Shown here: positions 8,961 through 17,262 of the stretch, in pieces
How the letters are laid out: each line of letters starts with the position of its first letter
Numbering within the stretch: position 1 is the stretch's first letter
NCBI RefSeq assembly: GCF_001748365.1
Contig: NZ_BDHH01000004.1
Span: 2,346-66,345 of the forward strand
From: Fusibacter sp. 3D3
GTDB lineage: Bacteria > Bacillota > Clostridia > Peptostreptococcales > Acidaminobacteraceae
Reading direction: 5' to 3'
Length of the DNA: 64,000 bases
Program-made: the position numbers and the translations under genes
The notes under the pieces: generated by a model
Seen by the model: the letters and a program-made list of their open reading frames with translations, nothing else
The model's database searches: none
What the model was told of the DNA's origin: nothing

Positions 8961-9959
8961 TTGAAAACAACTGCTAAAATTTACAGATCTCAATCCACTA
9001 ATCCATGGTTTAATCTCGCATTAGAAGAGGAACTTGTCAATCAGGTTTCTAAAGATGAAATTATCCTCTATTTATGGCAAAATCAAAATACAGTTGTCAT
9101 TGGCAAACATCAAAATCCATGGAGAGAAGTACTCATAACGGATTTAGAAAAGGATCAGGGCAAATTAGCGCGTCGACTTTCAGGTGGTGGTGCTGTTTTT
9201 CATGATCTTGGTAATTTAAATTTCACTTTTATCATGCATAAATCTCGTGAAAACCTACAAAGGCAACTTAAAGTAATTCTAGAAGGTGTTAAATCTTTAG
9301 GGATAGATGCAGAATTTTCTGGACGAAATGACATTTTGGCTGAAGGCCGTAAATTTTCAGGAAATGCATTTTACTATGGTAAAGAAAATTACTATCACCA
9401 CGGTACGATTCTTATTGATGTTGATATGACCAAATTGGGTCGATATCTCAATGTATCCCTGAAAAAACTCAAGGCTAAAGGGGTTGAATCCGTAAAATCT
9501 CGCGTCATCAATCTAAAGGATTTAAATCCAAAGCTCACAATTCCTATGACGATTGATGCCATCAGCGATGCCTTTGAAAGAGAATACGGCAAATGCGAAG
9601 AAATAACCATGGTCTCTGAAATTACAGCCTCTAAAAAAGCTTTAGAACGCTATCGTCACTACGCTTCATGGGATTGGCGATTTGGAAAAACACCTAAGTT
9701 CGATGTTACCTTTGACGAAAAATTCACATGGGGTGAGGTTGTTCTCAACTTTGCATTAAAAGATGCCCTTATAGAGGAAACTACTGTCTATTCGGATGCT
9801 ATGTCTACACAGTTTATTGAGCAACTTCAGCCTCTCTTTAACGGTTTAAAGCTTGAAAATGAGCCTTTACAGACTGCACTTGAATCTCTAGAAGATTCAG
9901 ATGCGTTGAAACCAATGATTCATGATTTAAAAGCTTGGTTGACCGATTTAAAATTATAG
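8961..9959 (+). CDS. lplA: Lipoate--protein ligase
   Basis: A 332-residue LplA-type ligase, which activates lipoate (or octanoate) with ATP and attaches it to lipoyl domains. The adenylate-binding segment RRLSGGGAVFHDLGNLNFTF, the GRNDILAEGRKFSGNAF stretch and the following YHHGTILIDVD are all conserved, and the C-terminal accessory domain is present. The best start is TTG 8961, six bases after AGGAGG; an ATG at 8922 lies in the probable promoter (TATAAT near 8937). No lipoyl-dependent enzyme complex is adjacent. The stop codon overlaps an inverted repeat belonging to the next control region. Confidence 0.92.
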   Translation: MKTTAKIYRSQSTNPWFNLALEEELVNQVSKDEIILYLWQNQNTVVIGKHQNPWREVLITDLEKDQGKLARRLSGGGAVFHDLGNLNFTFIMHKSRENLQRQLKVILEGVKSLGIDAEFSGRNDILAEGRKFSGNAFYYGKENYYHHGTILIDVDMTKLGRYLNVSLKKLKAKGVESVKSRVINLKDLNPKLTIPMTIDAISDAFEREYGKCEEITMVSEITASKKALERYRHYASWDWRFGKTPKFDVTFDEKFTWGEVVLNFALKDALIEETTVYSDAMSTQFIEQLQPLFNGLKLENEPLQTALESLEDSDALKPMIHDLKAWLTDLKL

Positions 9960-9979
9960 TGTATAAAAACGTTGACACT
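9958..9979 (+). promoter_or_regulatory. Activator-site candidate 1 (AGTGT-N12-ACACT) upstream of atoE
   Basis: AGTGT at 9958-9962 and ACACT at 9975-9979 form a dyad with a 12-base spacer. The same dyad with the same spacer recurs 85 bases downstream, about eight helical turns away. Both precede the sigma-54 promoter of atoE, as expected of binding sites for the activator encoded at 11970-13349. Confidence 0.55.
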
Positions 9980-10042
9980 TTTTGCGAATAAAATGTAGCA
10001 AATCGGATACACTGAAGAATATATGACAATTTTCACTAGAAG

Positions 10043-10064
10043 AGTGTAGTCATTTATATACACT
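10043..10064 (+). promoter_or_regulatory. Activator-site candidate 2 (AGTGT-N12-ACACT) upstream of atoE
   Basis: This is the second copy of the dyad: AGTGT 10043-10047 and ACACT 10060-10064. Its centre is about 148 bases upstream of the -12 element, a normal enhancer distance for sigma-54 activators. Confidence 0.55.
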
Positions 10065-10188
10065 TACGTTATTTATTTATCAATCCACAAAATGTTTGGT
10101 TATTTTATTGCTTCTTATTAGAATAAAGTGCTCTTTATTGCATTGCAAATACTCTATTCTAGAATTAAAGTTAATTAATATTTTTTTT

Positions 10189-10204
10189 TGGCATCGTTAT
10201 TGCT
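10189..10204 (+). promoter_or_regulatory. Sigma-54 promoter of atoE
   Basis: TGGCAT-CGTTA-TTGCT matches the sigma-54 consensus with both invariant dinucleotides correctly spaced and a T-rich stretch upstream. The predicted start near 10215 leaves a leader of about 235 bases before the atoE ATG. Confidence 0.82.
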
Positions 10205-10226
10205 TGATGTAATAGTAAGCTTTATT

Positions 10227-10278
10227 GCAGTTGACGATTAACAGGTGGGTTTGTCAGAGGACTTTCTTCGTTAACTGC
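10227..10278 (+). promoter_or_regulatory. Stem-loop in the long atoE leader
   Basis: GCAGTTGACGA (10227-10237) pairs with TCGTTAACTGC (10268-10278) over 11 pairs, one of them G-U, closing a 30-base loop. It would sit at the very 5' end of the sigma-54 transcript. No known riboswitch fold was recognised. The rest of the leader to 10450 holds no gene I can support. Confidence 0.4.
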
Positions 10279-10450
10279 GATCACGACCTAGCATCAAGGA
10301 ATGACATCACAATTGTAGTATCAAAACATGATTTTGGCATTCGACTCATTCATGAACTTACGACCTTAAATACAGAGAAAATGGCGATGTTCTTGTGCGG
10401 ATTACCAAGTGTTTTGAAATACTGCAGACCAAATGTTTAGGAGGGATTTT

Positions 10451-11806
10451 ATGTTTAAAAAATTGACACGTGGTTGTGTTAAACTGGTTCAAAATTATTT
10501 ACCAGATCCATTTTTATTTGCAGTTATTTTAACTCTAGTTGTATTTGTTGTCGGTATGGGCGTCACTGCACAGGGGCCTATGGCTATGATTAACCACTGG
10601 GCAGGTGGCTTTTGGTCACTACTTCAATTTTCCATGCAAATGGCGCTTGTTTTAGTAACAGGACATACGCTTGCGAGTACACCCATTATTAAAAAAGCTT
10701 TAAATGCACTTGCAAAACCTTGCAAGACACCACTGCAAGCAATCGTTGCAGTTACCTTTGTCTCTACAATTGCTTGTTGGATTAACTGGGGGTTCGGCCT
10801 TGTGGTTGGTGCACTTTATGCACGTCAACTTGCTAAAGAAGTTAAGGGCGTTGATTATCGATTGCTCATTGCCTCTGCCTATTCCGGATTCATCGTTTGG
10901 CATGCTGGCATATCGGGTTCAATTCCATTACAGCTCGCTACCGCTGGCCCTGGCCTTGAAGTAGCCACTAAAGGTGCCGTCATTGATCCAATCAGTACTT
11001 CTTTAACCATTTTTTCACCCTTTAACTTAATTATCGTTGCCGTTATTTTAGTTACTTTACCTTTTGTCAACAGAGCCATGCATCCGTCACCAGAGGATGT
11101 TGTCGCGATTGACCCAAAACTACTTGAAGCGGATGACGTTCAACCAGAAGTCATCCAACACGGCGGGACTTTTGCAGATAAAATGGAAAATAGTATGATT
11201 TTATCCATGCTTATTGGTGCTATGGGGATCGTTTATATCGTTTACTATTTTGTTACCAATGGCTTTGAACTCAATCTCAACATTGTTAACTTCTTATTCT
11301 TATTCCTTGGAATAGTACTTCACAAAACGCCTCGAAAATTCTTGGATGCAATATCTGCTGCAGCTAAAGGGGCATCTGGAATTATCCTTCAATTTCCATT
11401 CTATGCGGGTATTATGGGCATGATGACTGGTGGAAATCTTGAAACTGGCGTATCGCTTGCTGGTGCAATTTCTCAAGGTTTCGTGACAATCTCTACACCG
11501 ACAACTTACCCACTCTTTACATTTTTAAGTGCAGGTGTGGTTAACTTCTTTGTGCCTTCTGGTGGTGGTCAATGGGCTGTTCAAGCGCCAATTATGATGC
11601 CAGCAGGTGCTGAACTCGGCGTCAGTGCTGCTAAAACAGGTATGGCAATCGCATGGGGTGATGCGTGGACGAATATGATTCAACCTTTTTGGGCATTACC
11701 AGCACTTGGAATTGCCAATCTCGGCGCAAGAGATATCATGGGCTTCTGTATCGTTGACTTACTTTATGCGGGTGTCATTATCGCACTAGGACTGATGTTC
11801 TTATAA
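10451..11806 (+). CDS. atoE: Short-chain fatty acid transporter
   Basis: A 451-residue, multi-helix membrane protein of the AtoE family, which takes up short-chain fatty acids such as butyrate or acetoacetate. The segments NYLPDPFLFAVILTLVVF and VNFFVPSGGGQWAVQAPIMM are characteristic. The start is ATG 10451 after AGGAGGG; an in-frame ATG at 10433 precedes the ribosome site. It is transcribed from the sigma-54 promoter at 10189 and followed by a strong terminator and then by a sigma-54 activator, its likely regulator. The CoA-transferase operon near 36-38 kb could activate the imported acid. Confidence 0.9.
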   Translation: MFKKLTRGCVKLVQNYLPDPFLFAVILTLVVFVVGMGVTAQGPMAMINHWAGGFWSLLQFSMQMALVLVTGHTLASTPIIKKALNALAKPCKTPLQAIVAVTFVSTIACWINWGFGLVVGALYARQLAKEVKGVDYRLLIASAYSGFIVWHAGISGSIPLQLATAGPGLEVATKGAVIDPISTSLTIFSPFNLIIVAVILVTLPFVNRAMHPSPEDVVAIDPKLLEADDVQPEVIQHGGTFADKMENSMILSMLIGAMGIVYIVYYFVTNGFELNLNIVNFLFLFLGIVLHKTPRKFLDAISAAAKGASGIILQFPFYAGIMGMMTGGNLETGVSLAGAISQGFVTISTPTTYPLFTFLSAGVVNFFVPSGGGQWAVQAPIMMPAGAELGVSAAKTGMAIAWGDAWTNMIQPFWALPALGIANLGARDIMGFCIVDLLYAGVIIALGLMFL

Positions 11807-11823
11807 AACCAATAGACTCATGA

Positions 11824-11883
11824 TTTATAGATATAAAAAAAGAGCGCTATCTTCGCGATAGCGCTCTTTTTTTATCTATAAAT
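11824..11883. terminator. Bidirectional rho-independent terminator
   Basis: A perfect 10-pair stem (GAGCGCTATC and its complement) around TTCGC is flanked by seven A and seven T, and the pairing extends through TATAGAT/ATCTATA. It ends the atoE transcript. Confidence 0.95.
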
Positions 11884-11969
11884 GCACCTATAGTATAGGC
11901 TCATAGGATCAAATATGATATAGTTAAACTAATAACGAACTACTATGCATAGGTAACAAAGGTGGTACT

Positions 11970-13349
11970 ATGATAAAGTCATACGAACAATTACAGTGGG
12001 AAATGGATATTATTGATGAATTTATAGAAAAGGCTTATGAAGGGCTCATCATCGTTGATCAAGAAGGCAAGATTATCAAATTTAAATATGAAAGACTTCT
12101 AGATGTCAAGGAAGAAGAGGTCATCGGCAAGCATGTGACCGAAGTCGTTGAAAACACGCGTCTTCACATTGTATTAAAGACAGGTCAGCCTGAAATCGGT
12201 GATATTCAAACGATAAAAGGGCACAATGTAGTCACCTCTAGAATTCCGATTATACGCAATGGCATAATCGTCGGTGCCGTGGGGACTATTCTTTTCAAAG
12301 ATATTTTGGAAGTTCAGCACATGGCAGAGCATATTGACCAAATGAAGCGATACGTCAAAAAATACAAACAAGATTTAAAAAGGCTTAACGTCGCCAAATA
12401 TACTTTTGATCAAATTCAAACGAAAGATCGAAAAATGCAAGCGACAATTGACCTTGCCAAAAGAACTGCGCTTACAAATTCGTCCATTTTTATAGAAGGT
12501 CAAAGTGGCACTGGGAAAGAGTATTTTGCCCATGCGATTCATGAAGCAAGTTACCGAAAATATGGCCCTTTTGTAAAAATTAACTGTGCAAGTATTCCTG
12601 AAAGTTTAATCGAATCCGAATTATTTGGCTATGAACCTGGCGCATTCACAGGTGCATCCCATCACGGTAAAATCGGTAAGTTTGAACTTGCCAACGGTGG
12701 CACCCTATTCCTAGATGAACTCAACTCCATGCCGTTTGAAATGCAAGGCAAATTGCTCAGGATTGTTGAAGAACGCGAACTTGAACGCATTGGAGGCAAT
12801 CAAAGGATTCCACTGGATATACGGTTTATCACGGCTTGTAATGAAGATTTGCTAAAACTCGTTAAAGAAGGTAAATTTAGAAGTGATCTCTTTTACCGTT
12901 TAAACGTTGTTCATCTGAGATTACCGTCTTTAAAAGAGCGCAAAAGAGATATCAATATGTTTGCAAACCAAATATTGACGACCTTCTCTTCAGAATACCC
13001 CAAGTGTCCAAAATTTTTTTCAAAAGAAGCCATGCATAGCCTTGAGAGCTATCATTGGCCTGGCAATATCAGAGAGCTCAGAAACATCATAGAATCTGCC
13101 ATAAATCAAGCCAGTGGCAATACCGTTACAGTTGCACATTTACCTGAATTTATAAAATTGGATACCCCAAATGTGCTCCCCGTGGAAACCCCTGAAGCAG
13201 GCAACTTAAAATCCATTATGGAACAAATTGAGATCAAAATTATTTTGGACACGATCAGACAAGCCAATGGCAATAGAAGCGAAGCCGCTAAACGTTTGGG
13301 CATCCATAGAACAGCGCTCTATAAAAAACTCAATAAATATGAGACTTAA
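11970..13349 (+). CDS. Sigma-54-dependent activator with N-terminal PAS domain
   Basis: A 459-residue enhancer-binding protein. A PAS-like sensor domain spans about residues 10-125, and a short coiled linker follows. The AAA+ domain has Walker A GQSGTGKE, GAFTGA, Walker B GTLFLDELNSMP and the WPGNIRELRN sensor-2 segment. The C-terminal Fis-type helix-turn-helix is NRSEAAKRLGIHRTALYKKL. The start ATG 11970 follows AAAGGTGG. It has no receiver domain, so it probably senses a ligand directly through the PAS domain. It lies between atoE, which has a sigma-54 promoter, and sstT, for which I see none, so atoE is the likely target. Confidence 0.93.
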   Translation: MIKSYEQLQWEMDIIDEFIEKAYEGLIIVDQEGKIIKFKYERLLDVKEEEVIGKHVTEVVENTRLHIVLKTGQPEIGDIQTIKGHNVVTSRIPIIRNGIIVGAVGTILFKDILEVQHMAEHIDQMKRYVKKYKQDLKRLNVAKYTFDQIQTKDRKMQATIDLAKRTALTNSSIFIEGQSGTGKEYFAHAIHEASYRKYGPFVKINCASIPESLIESELFGYEPGAFTGASHHGKIGKFELANGGTLFLDELNSMPFEMQGKLLRIVEERELERIGGNQRIPLDIRFITACNEDLLKLVKEGKFRSDLFYRLNVVHLRLPSLKERKRDINMFANQILTTFSSEYPKCPKFFSKEAMHSLESYHWPGNIRELRNIIESAINQASGNTVTVAHLPEFIKLDTPNVLPVETPEAGNLKSIMEQIEIKIILDTIRQANGNRSEAAKRLGIHRTALYKKLNKYET

Positions 13350-13358
13350 GACTTTTAA

Positions 13359-13420
13359 AAAACATTGCTGGGATCGTCCGTTATCATGGATAATAGGCAG
13401 TGTTTTTTATTTTTTTTTAC
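13359..13420 (+). terminator. Terminator after the atoE activator gene
   Basis: AAAACATTGC pairs with GCAGTGTTTT (one G-U), with a second small hairpin inside, followed by a long T tract. The remaining bases up to sstT hold a possible promoter around TATGAT near 13483 and a CTGTC/GACAG dyad of unknown role. Confidence 0.7.
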
Positions 13421-13563
13421 GAGCACATAAAAAATTAAAAAAACTTAATAACTTTCTTTCTTCGATTTAACATTTTATGCTATGATAAACCTGCTGTCTG
13501 TGAAATTCATAACGGGCGCAGCGACAGAATCATCGATATAAATAAAAAAATTGGAGGCAATTT

Positions 13564-14808
13564 ATGAAACAATTACTAGCGAGCTGGAATAAACTCAGTC
13601 TTGTTGTGCGTATTATCATTGGGTTTGCTCTGGGCGTTCTTCTTGCTTTGACAATTCCAACTTATGCAAAACCCTTAGGGCTCTTTGGTGTTCTTTTCGT
13701 AGGCGCACTGAAATCAGTTGCACCTATACTCGTATTCTTTTTAGTTATGTCTGCAATTTCACTTCACAAAAAAGGCCACAAATCCAATATGCAAAGGATT
13801 ATTGGTCTTTACCTCCTAGGTACCTTTTTAGCAGGACTTACAGCTGTTATCGTCAGTTTCTTATTTCCTGTGACACTTGTATTAGGTGAGAGTGTAAACA
13901 GCATTACGCCTCCTAGCGGGGTTACTGAAGTTCTCAAAAATCTACTCATGAATATTGTAGATAATCCCATTCGAGCACTTTATAACGCCAATTACATCGG
14001 TGTACTCTCATGGGCTCTCGTTCTAGGATTAGCACTTCAAAGTGCCCCCGAGACAACTAAGACCATGATTTCAAATATTTCTGATGCTATTTCCCAAGTT
14101 GTTAAGTGGATTATAAATTTTGCCCCACTTGGTATTATGGGATTGGTTTTAGATACAATCATCGTAAATGGTATTAAATCGCTATTCACATATGGGCATC
14201 TTCTACTTGTTCTCGTGGGAACTATGTTCTTTATCGCACTCGTCGTAAATCCAATTATCGTCTATCTCAATATTCGCAAGAATCCATATCCTTTAGTGTT
14301 TAAATGTCTAAAAGACAGTGGCATTACAGCGTTCTTCACAAGAAGCTCCGCTGCAAATATTCCTGTCAATATGGAATTATGTCATAAACTCAACCTTGAT
14401 GCTGACACTTACTCTGTTTCTATTCCACTTGGCGCAACGATCAATATGGCGGGTGCAGCGATTACCATTTCTGTTTTAACGCTTGCAGCCGTTCATACAC
14501 TGGGTATTGAAGTTGATTTTGCGACTGCCGTTATTTTAAGTGTCTTGTCCGCAGTCAGTGCATGTGGCGCTTCTGGTGTCGCTGGGGGATCACTCCTGCT
14601 CATACCACTTGCCTGCAGTCTTTTTGGAATTCCAAATGATGTTGCGATGCAAGTTGTAGGGGTCGGATTTGTAGTGGGCGTTATTCAAGATTCATGCGAA
14701 ACAGCGCTTAACTCTTCAACAGATGTTCTTTTCACAGCAACTTCTGAATTTGCACAATGGCGTAAAGAAGGCAAAGAAATCGTAATACCAAAAAAGGTGC
14801 GTTCATAA
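13564..14808 (+). CDS. sstT: Serine/threonine:Na+ symporter
   Basis: A 414-residue dicarboxylate/amino-acid:cation symporter of the SstT subfamily, which imports serine and threonine with Na+. The N-terminus ([20 protein letters not shown]) and the hairpin and binding segments [20 protein letters not shown] and [16 protein letters not shown] are typical. The start follows TTGGAGGC. It appears to have its own promoter in the preceding gap and is closed by the terminator at 14857-14901. It provides fermentable amino acids, in line with the other transporters here. Confidence 0.93.
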   Translation: MKQLLASWNKLSLVVRIIIGFALGVLLALTIPTYAKPLGLFGVLFVGALKSVAPILVFFLVMSAISLHKKGHKSNMQRIIGLYLLGTFLAGLTAVIVSFLFPVTLVLGESVNSITPPSGVTEVLKNLLMNIVDNPIRALYNANYIGVLSWALVLGLALQSAPETTKTMISNISDAISQVVKWIINFAPLGIMGLVLDTIIVNGIKSLFTYGHLLLVLVGTMFFIALVVNPIIVYLNIRKNPYPLVFKCLKDSGITAFFTRSSAANIPVNMELCHKLNLDADTYSVSIPLGATINMAGAAITISVLTLAAVHTLGIEVDFATAVILSVLSAVSACGASGVAGGSLLLIPLACSLFGIPNDVAMQVVGVGFVVGVIQDSCETALNSSTDVLFTATSEFAQWRKEGKEIVIPKKVRS

Positions 14809-14856
14809 ACACTTCAACAGAATGATTACACTCACTTTTCAATGATTTATAAAAAA

Positions 14857-14901
14857 AGCGATGTCAATAACGCTAAACGGTTATTGGCATCGCTCTTATT
14901 T
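14857..14901. terminator. Terminator between sstT and the cyclophilin gene
   Basis: AGCGATGTCAATAAC pairs with GTTATTGGCATCGCT (one wobble) with A and T runs on the two sides, so it can serve both convergent transcripts. Confidence 0.9.
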
Positions 14902-14915
14902 TAGATCATAAGATT

Positions 14916-15560
14916 TTATTCTAGGTCTAATTTGACAACCGAACTCGGTTCATACCCCTGTAACTCGACTTTAATTGTTTTAATCAAAATAGGCTCTATA
15001 GGCATATCATTTTTATCTCTCTCCACTAGAGCAATCCGATCCACAATCTCAATGCCTTCAATCACATATCCAAAACTTGCATATTCACCATCTAATGACG
15101 GATATGCCTTTTGAACAATAAAAAATTGCGAGCCTGCCGAATCTTTATCTCTTGATCTGGCCATAGAGATAACCCCTTTAATATGTTTCAATGGATTATT
15201 GACCTCGTTGTTATTAAACTCGCCTTTGATTCGATATCCGGGATTTCCCACACCGGTTCCTTCTGGATCCCCTCCCTGAATCATAAACTCTGGAATTACT
15301 CTATGAAAAGTTAAGCCATCATAGAAGCCATTTTGACTCAGTTCAATAAAATTGTTTACAGTATTTGGTGCTACTTCAGGGAACAAACTCACTTTGATAA
15401 TTTCACCTGTCTCAAGTTCAATTGTAGCAAGTGGTGTCTTTGTATAGTCCACCGTGAGGGGATCAAACTCTGTAACAGGCGCTTGAGCACCACAAGCCGT
15501 TAAGGCGAAAACAACACTCATTATTAATAGAAATAGATTGATTTTAGAACGCACAAACAC
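14916..15560 (-). CDS. Peptidyl-prolyl cis-trans isomerase (cyclophilin), lipoprotein
   Basis: A 214-residue cyclophilin that isomerises proline bonds, here as a lipoprotein on the outer face of the membrane. A signal peptide ends in the lipobox LTAC, followed by the cyclophilin core with TFHRVIPEFMIQGGDPEGTG, GVISMARSRDKDSAGSQFFI and YASFGYVIEGIEIVD. The start is a GTG at 15560, five bases after AGGAGG; the longer upstream frame has no ribosome site. The likely role is folding of exported proteins. A relic of a small mobile element lies immediately upstream at 15581-15640. Confidence 0.92.
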   Translation of the reverse strand: MFVRSKINLFLLIMSVVFALTACGAQAPVTEFDPLTVDYTKTPLATIELETGEIIKVSLFPEVAPNTVNNFIELSQNGFYDGLTFHRVIPEFMIQGGDPEGTGVGNPGYRIKGEFNNNEVNNPLKHIKGVISMARSRDKDSAGSQFFIVQKAYPSLDGEYASFGYVIEGIEIVDRIALVERDKNDMPIEPILIKTIKVELQGYEPSSVVKLDLE

Positions 15561-15580
15561 ATTTACCTCCTGATAAATTG

Positions 15581-15640
15581 ATCGGCGGATACGCGATCCG
15601 CTTCGTACCTTCATAACCCTTATGCAAGCCTTCGGGTTAT
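15581..15640 (-). repeat. Diverged relic of the right end of the 142-bp element family
   Basis: Read on the minus strand, this 60-base stretch aligns with the right half of the 142-bp elements: AAGGGTTATGAAGGTA-CGAAGCGGA here against AAGGGTTACGAAGGTAGCGAAGCGGA there, followed by a shared GTAT-CGC. The left half is missing. It lies between the HAD phosphatase stop and the cyclophilin ribosome site. Confidence 0.65.
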
Positions 15641-15693
15641 CTGCCCACAATTAAGAGTATAGCACATTCTATCCATAAATGCTTTGGCTAAGT

Positions 15694-16314
15694 TCATAAA
15701 ATATTCAATAGGCTCATAGGCTCTTTCAAAGCGTAATCCTGTACTCTGATATCGAATGATTTCAATCCCCACGAGGCTTTTGCAAAGACAAGTTGAGCTG
15801 CACATGCGGCTTGAAAATCATATATGGAATCCCCCACATAAAGCGTATCCTCTATATTGTAGCGTCCTTGCTCAAGTGCATAAAGCAAAGGCTCCGGATT
15901 GGGTTTGTGCTTAGTGGTATGATCTGATGAAACAAGGATATCGAAATACGGACTTAATTGATCTAACTTAGGATCTGATGTGATTTCTTCCATATTTCTC
16001 GAGGTTACAATGGCCAGATTTGCACCTGCCGTCTTTAAAATTTTAAGCGTTGCGTGGATACCATAATAAATTTCAAACATATACTTTCGATGTGAAGTCA
16101 GTTCTAGCCATTGCCTGTGCTTTTCTTTAATATTGTCTACACTTAATTGTTCTAGTACATATAACCCCGGAAGACCATCAAAATGGGCTAAATCTTCAAG
16201 CGTAAAGTTGCTTTTCCCCTCAAGTAACAAAATTTCTTGTAAACTCAGTAAGTTCGCCGCAGTGGTATTGATTAAAGTCCCGTCCACATCAAAAATAATA
16301 TTTTTATATTTCAT
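15694..16314 (-). CDS. HAD-superfamily phosphatase (phosphoglycolate-phosphatase-like)
   Basis: A 206-residue haloacid-dehalogenase hydrolase with motif I DVDGT (nucleophile and acid/base Asp), motif II Thr/Ser in IVTSR, motif III Lys in KHKPNPEPLLYALE and motif IV GDSIYDFQAA. A helical cap sits between motifs I and II. It resembles Gph/PpaX-type enzymes that dephosphorylate small phosphate esters or pyrophosphate; the exact substrate cannot be read from sequence. It is divergent from the DeoR-type regulator gene. Confidence 0.88.
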   Translation of the reverse strand: MKYKNIIFDVDGTLINTTAANLLSLQEILLLEGKSNFTLEDLAHFDGLPGLYVLEQLSVDNIKEKHRQWLELTSHRKYMFEIYYGIHATLKILKTAGANLAIVTSRNMEEITSDPKLDQLSPYFDILVSSDHTTKHKPNPEPLLYALEQGRYNIEDTLYVGDSIYDFQAACAAQLVFAKASWGLKSFDIRVQDYALKEPMSLLNIL

Positions 16315-16444
16315 ATCAGGCTCCTCGATTGCTGTTTTATGCGTTTTTAAGCTTTTTAATGCTTGTTTGTGTTATTTTATCATATTCAATTTCATTTTTC
16401 AATTGAAAACAGGTATAATAATGCAATAGGAGAGTGATTTATTT

Positions 16445-17206
16445 ATGTTTTTACAAGAACGCCATCATAAAATATTGGAACTGCTGCAAACTCAAAAGCG
16501 CATCATCGTCACTGATTTATCAAAGCAACTCCATGTTTCTGTCGATACGATCAGACGTGATTTAACCCAACTTGAAGCACAAAATTTGCTCATTCGGACA
16601 TTTGGCGGTGCTATTTTACCCAATAGTTTAAATACCTGTCCCTCTTTTGAAATCAGAAAAGAACTCCACAAAGTGGATAAAGAATACATCGGTAAATTAG
16701 CATTTAATCAAATAAAGGAAAATGACACTGTTTTCATCGATGGCTCAACGACTTCACTATCCCTTTTACCGTACCTAGAGCATATGAAAAAATTGACTAT
16801 TGTTACCAATTCAATTGAGGTCATTTCGAGCGCACTTGAAATTAATGAAGGTCTCAACCTCTATATGATCGGAGGCACTATTTTAAATAGTATTTCTAGT
16901 ACGATTGGAAACGAAGCGCTGCTTAAGCTTTCAGAGCTTAGAGTGGATAAAGCTTTTATCTCAACTTCAGGGTTTAATGCAGAAGGCCTCTTTGGCAATG
17001 ATTTTAATGAAGTCGCCTTTAAAAAGATGCTCATTAAGAATAGTAGCCTTGTATACTTTTTGCTAGACAGTTCTAAATACAACAAAAGTGGTTCCATTTT
17101 ACTTTCAAAATATGACGGTTCCTTTAAAATCATCTGTGATTCCAAACTGTCTTCTGCACATAAATCTGAACTTGAGAGGATTTGTCAGGGTATATTAATT
17201 TATTAA
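16445..17206 (+). CDS. DeoR-family transcriptional regulator
   Basis: A 253-residue DeoR/GlpR repressor. The N-terminal winged helix-turn-helix contains DLSKQLHVSVDTIRRDLTQL and the family marker LIRTFGGAI. The C-terminal sugar-phosphate sensor domain has DSSKYNKSGS near its end. Such proteins usually control sugar or nucleoside catabolism in response to a phosphosugar. The only close neighbour is the divergent HAD phosphatase, which may be its target. The start follows AGGAGAGTGA. Confidence 0.92.
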   Translation: MFLQERHHKILELLQTQKRIIVTDLSKQLHVSVDTIRRDLTQLEAQNLLIRTFGGAILPNSLNTCPSFEIRKELHKVDKEYIGKLAFNQIKENDTVFIDGSTTSLSLLPYLEHMKKLTIVTNSIEVISSALEINEGLNLYMIGGTILNSISSTIGNEALLKLSELRVDKAFISTSGFNAEGLFGNDFNEVAFKKMLIKNSSLVYFLLDSSKYNKSGSILLSKYDGSFKIICDSKLSSAHKSELERICQGILIY

Positions 17207-17262
17207 AAAAAGTATCGCCAGTTTATGCCTCATGATAAGGCAACAAACTGGCGCTGTTTTTT
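17204..17262. terminator. Bidirectional terminator between deoR-like and blaR1-like genes
   Basis: CGCCAGTTT (17216) pairs with AAACTGGCG (17245), with an inner TGCCT/AGGCA stem, an A run on the left and a T run on the right. It serves two convergent genes. Confidence 0.9.

Noticed and set aside
10225-10440. 71-codon frame in the atoE leader
   Set aside because: It starts at TTG with no ribosome site, the composition is not protein-like in this frame, and it overlaps a strong RNA stem.
13490-13560. Possible riboswitch upstream of sstT
   Set aside because: A CTGTC/GACAG dyad is present but no known riboswitch core or expression platform could be recognised.
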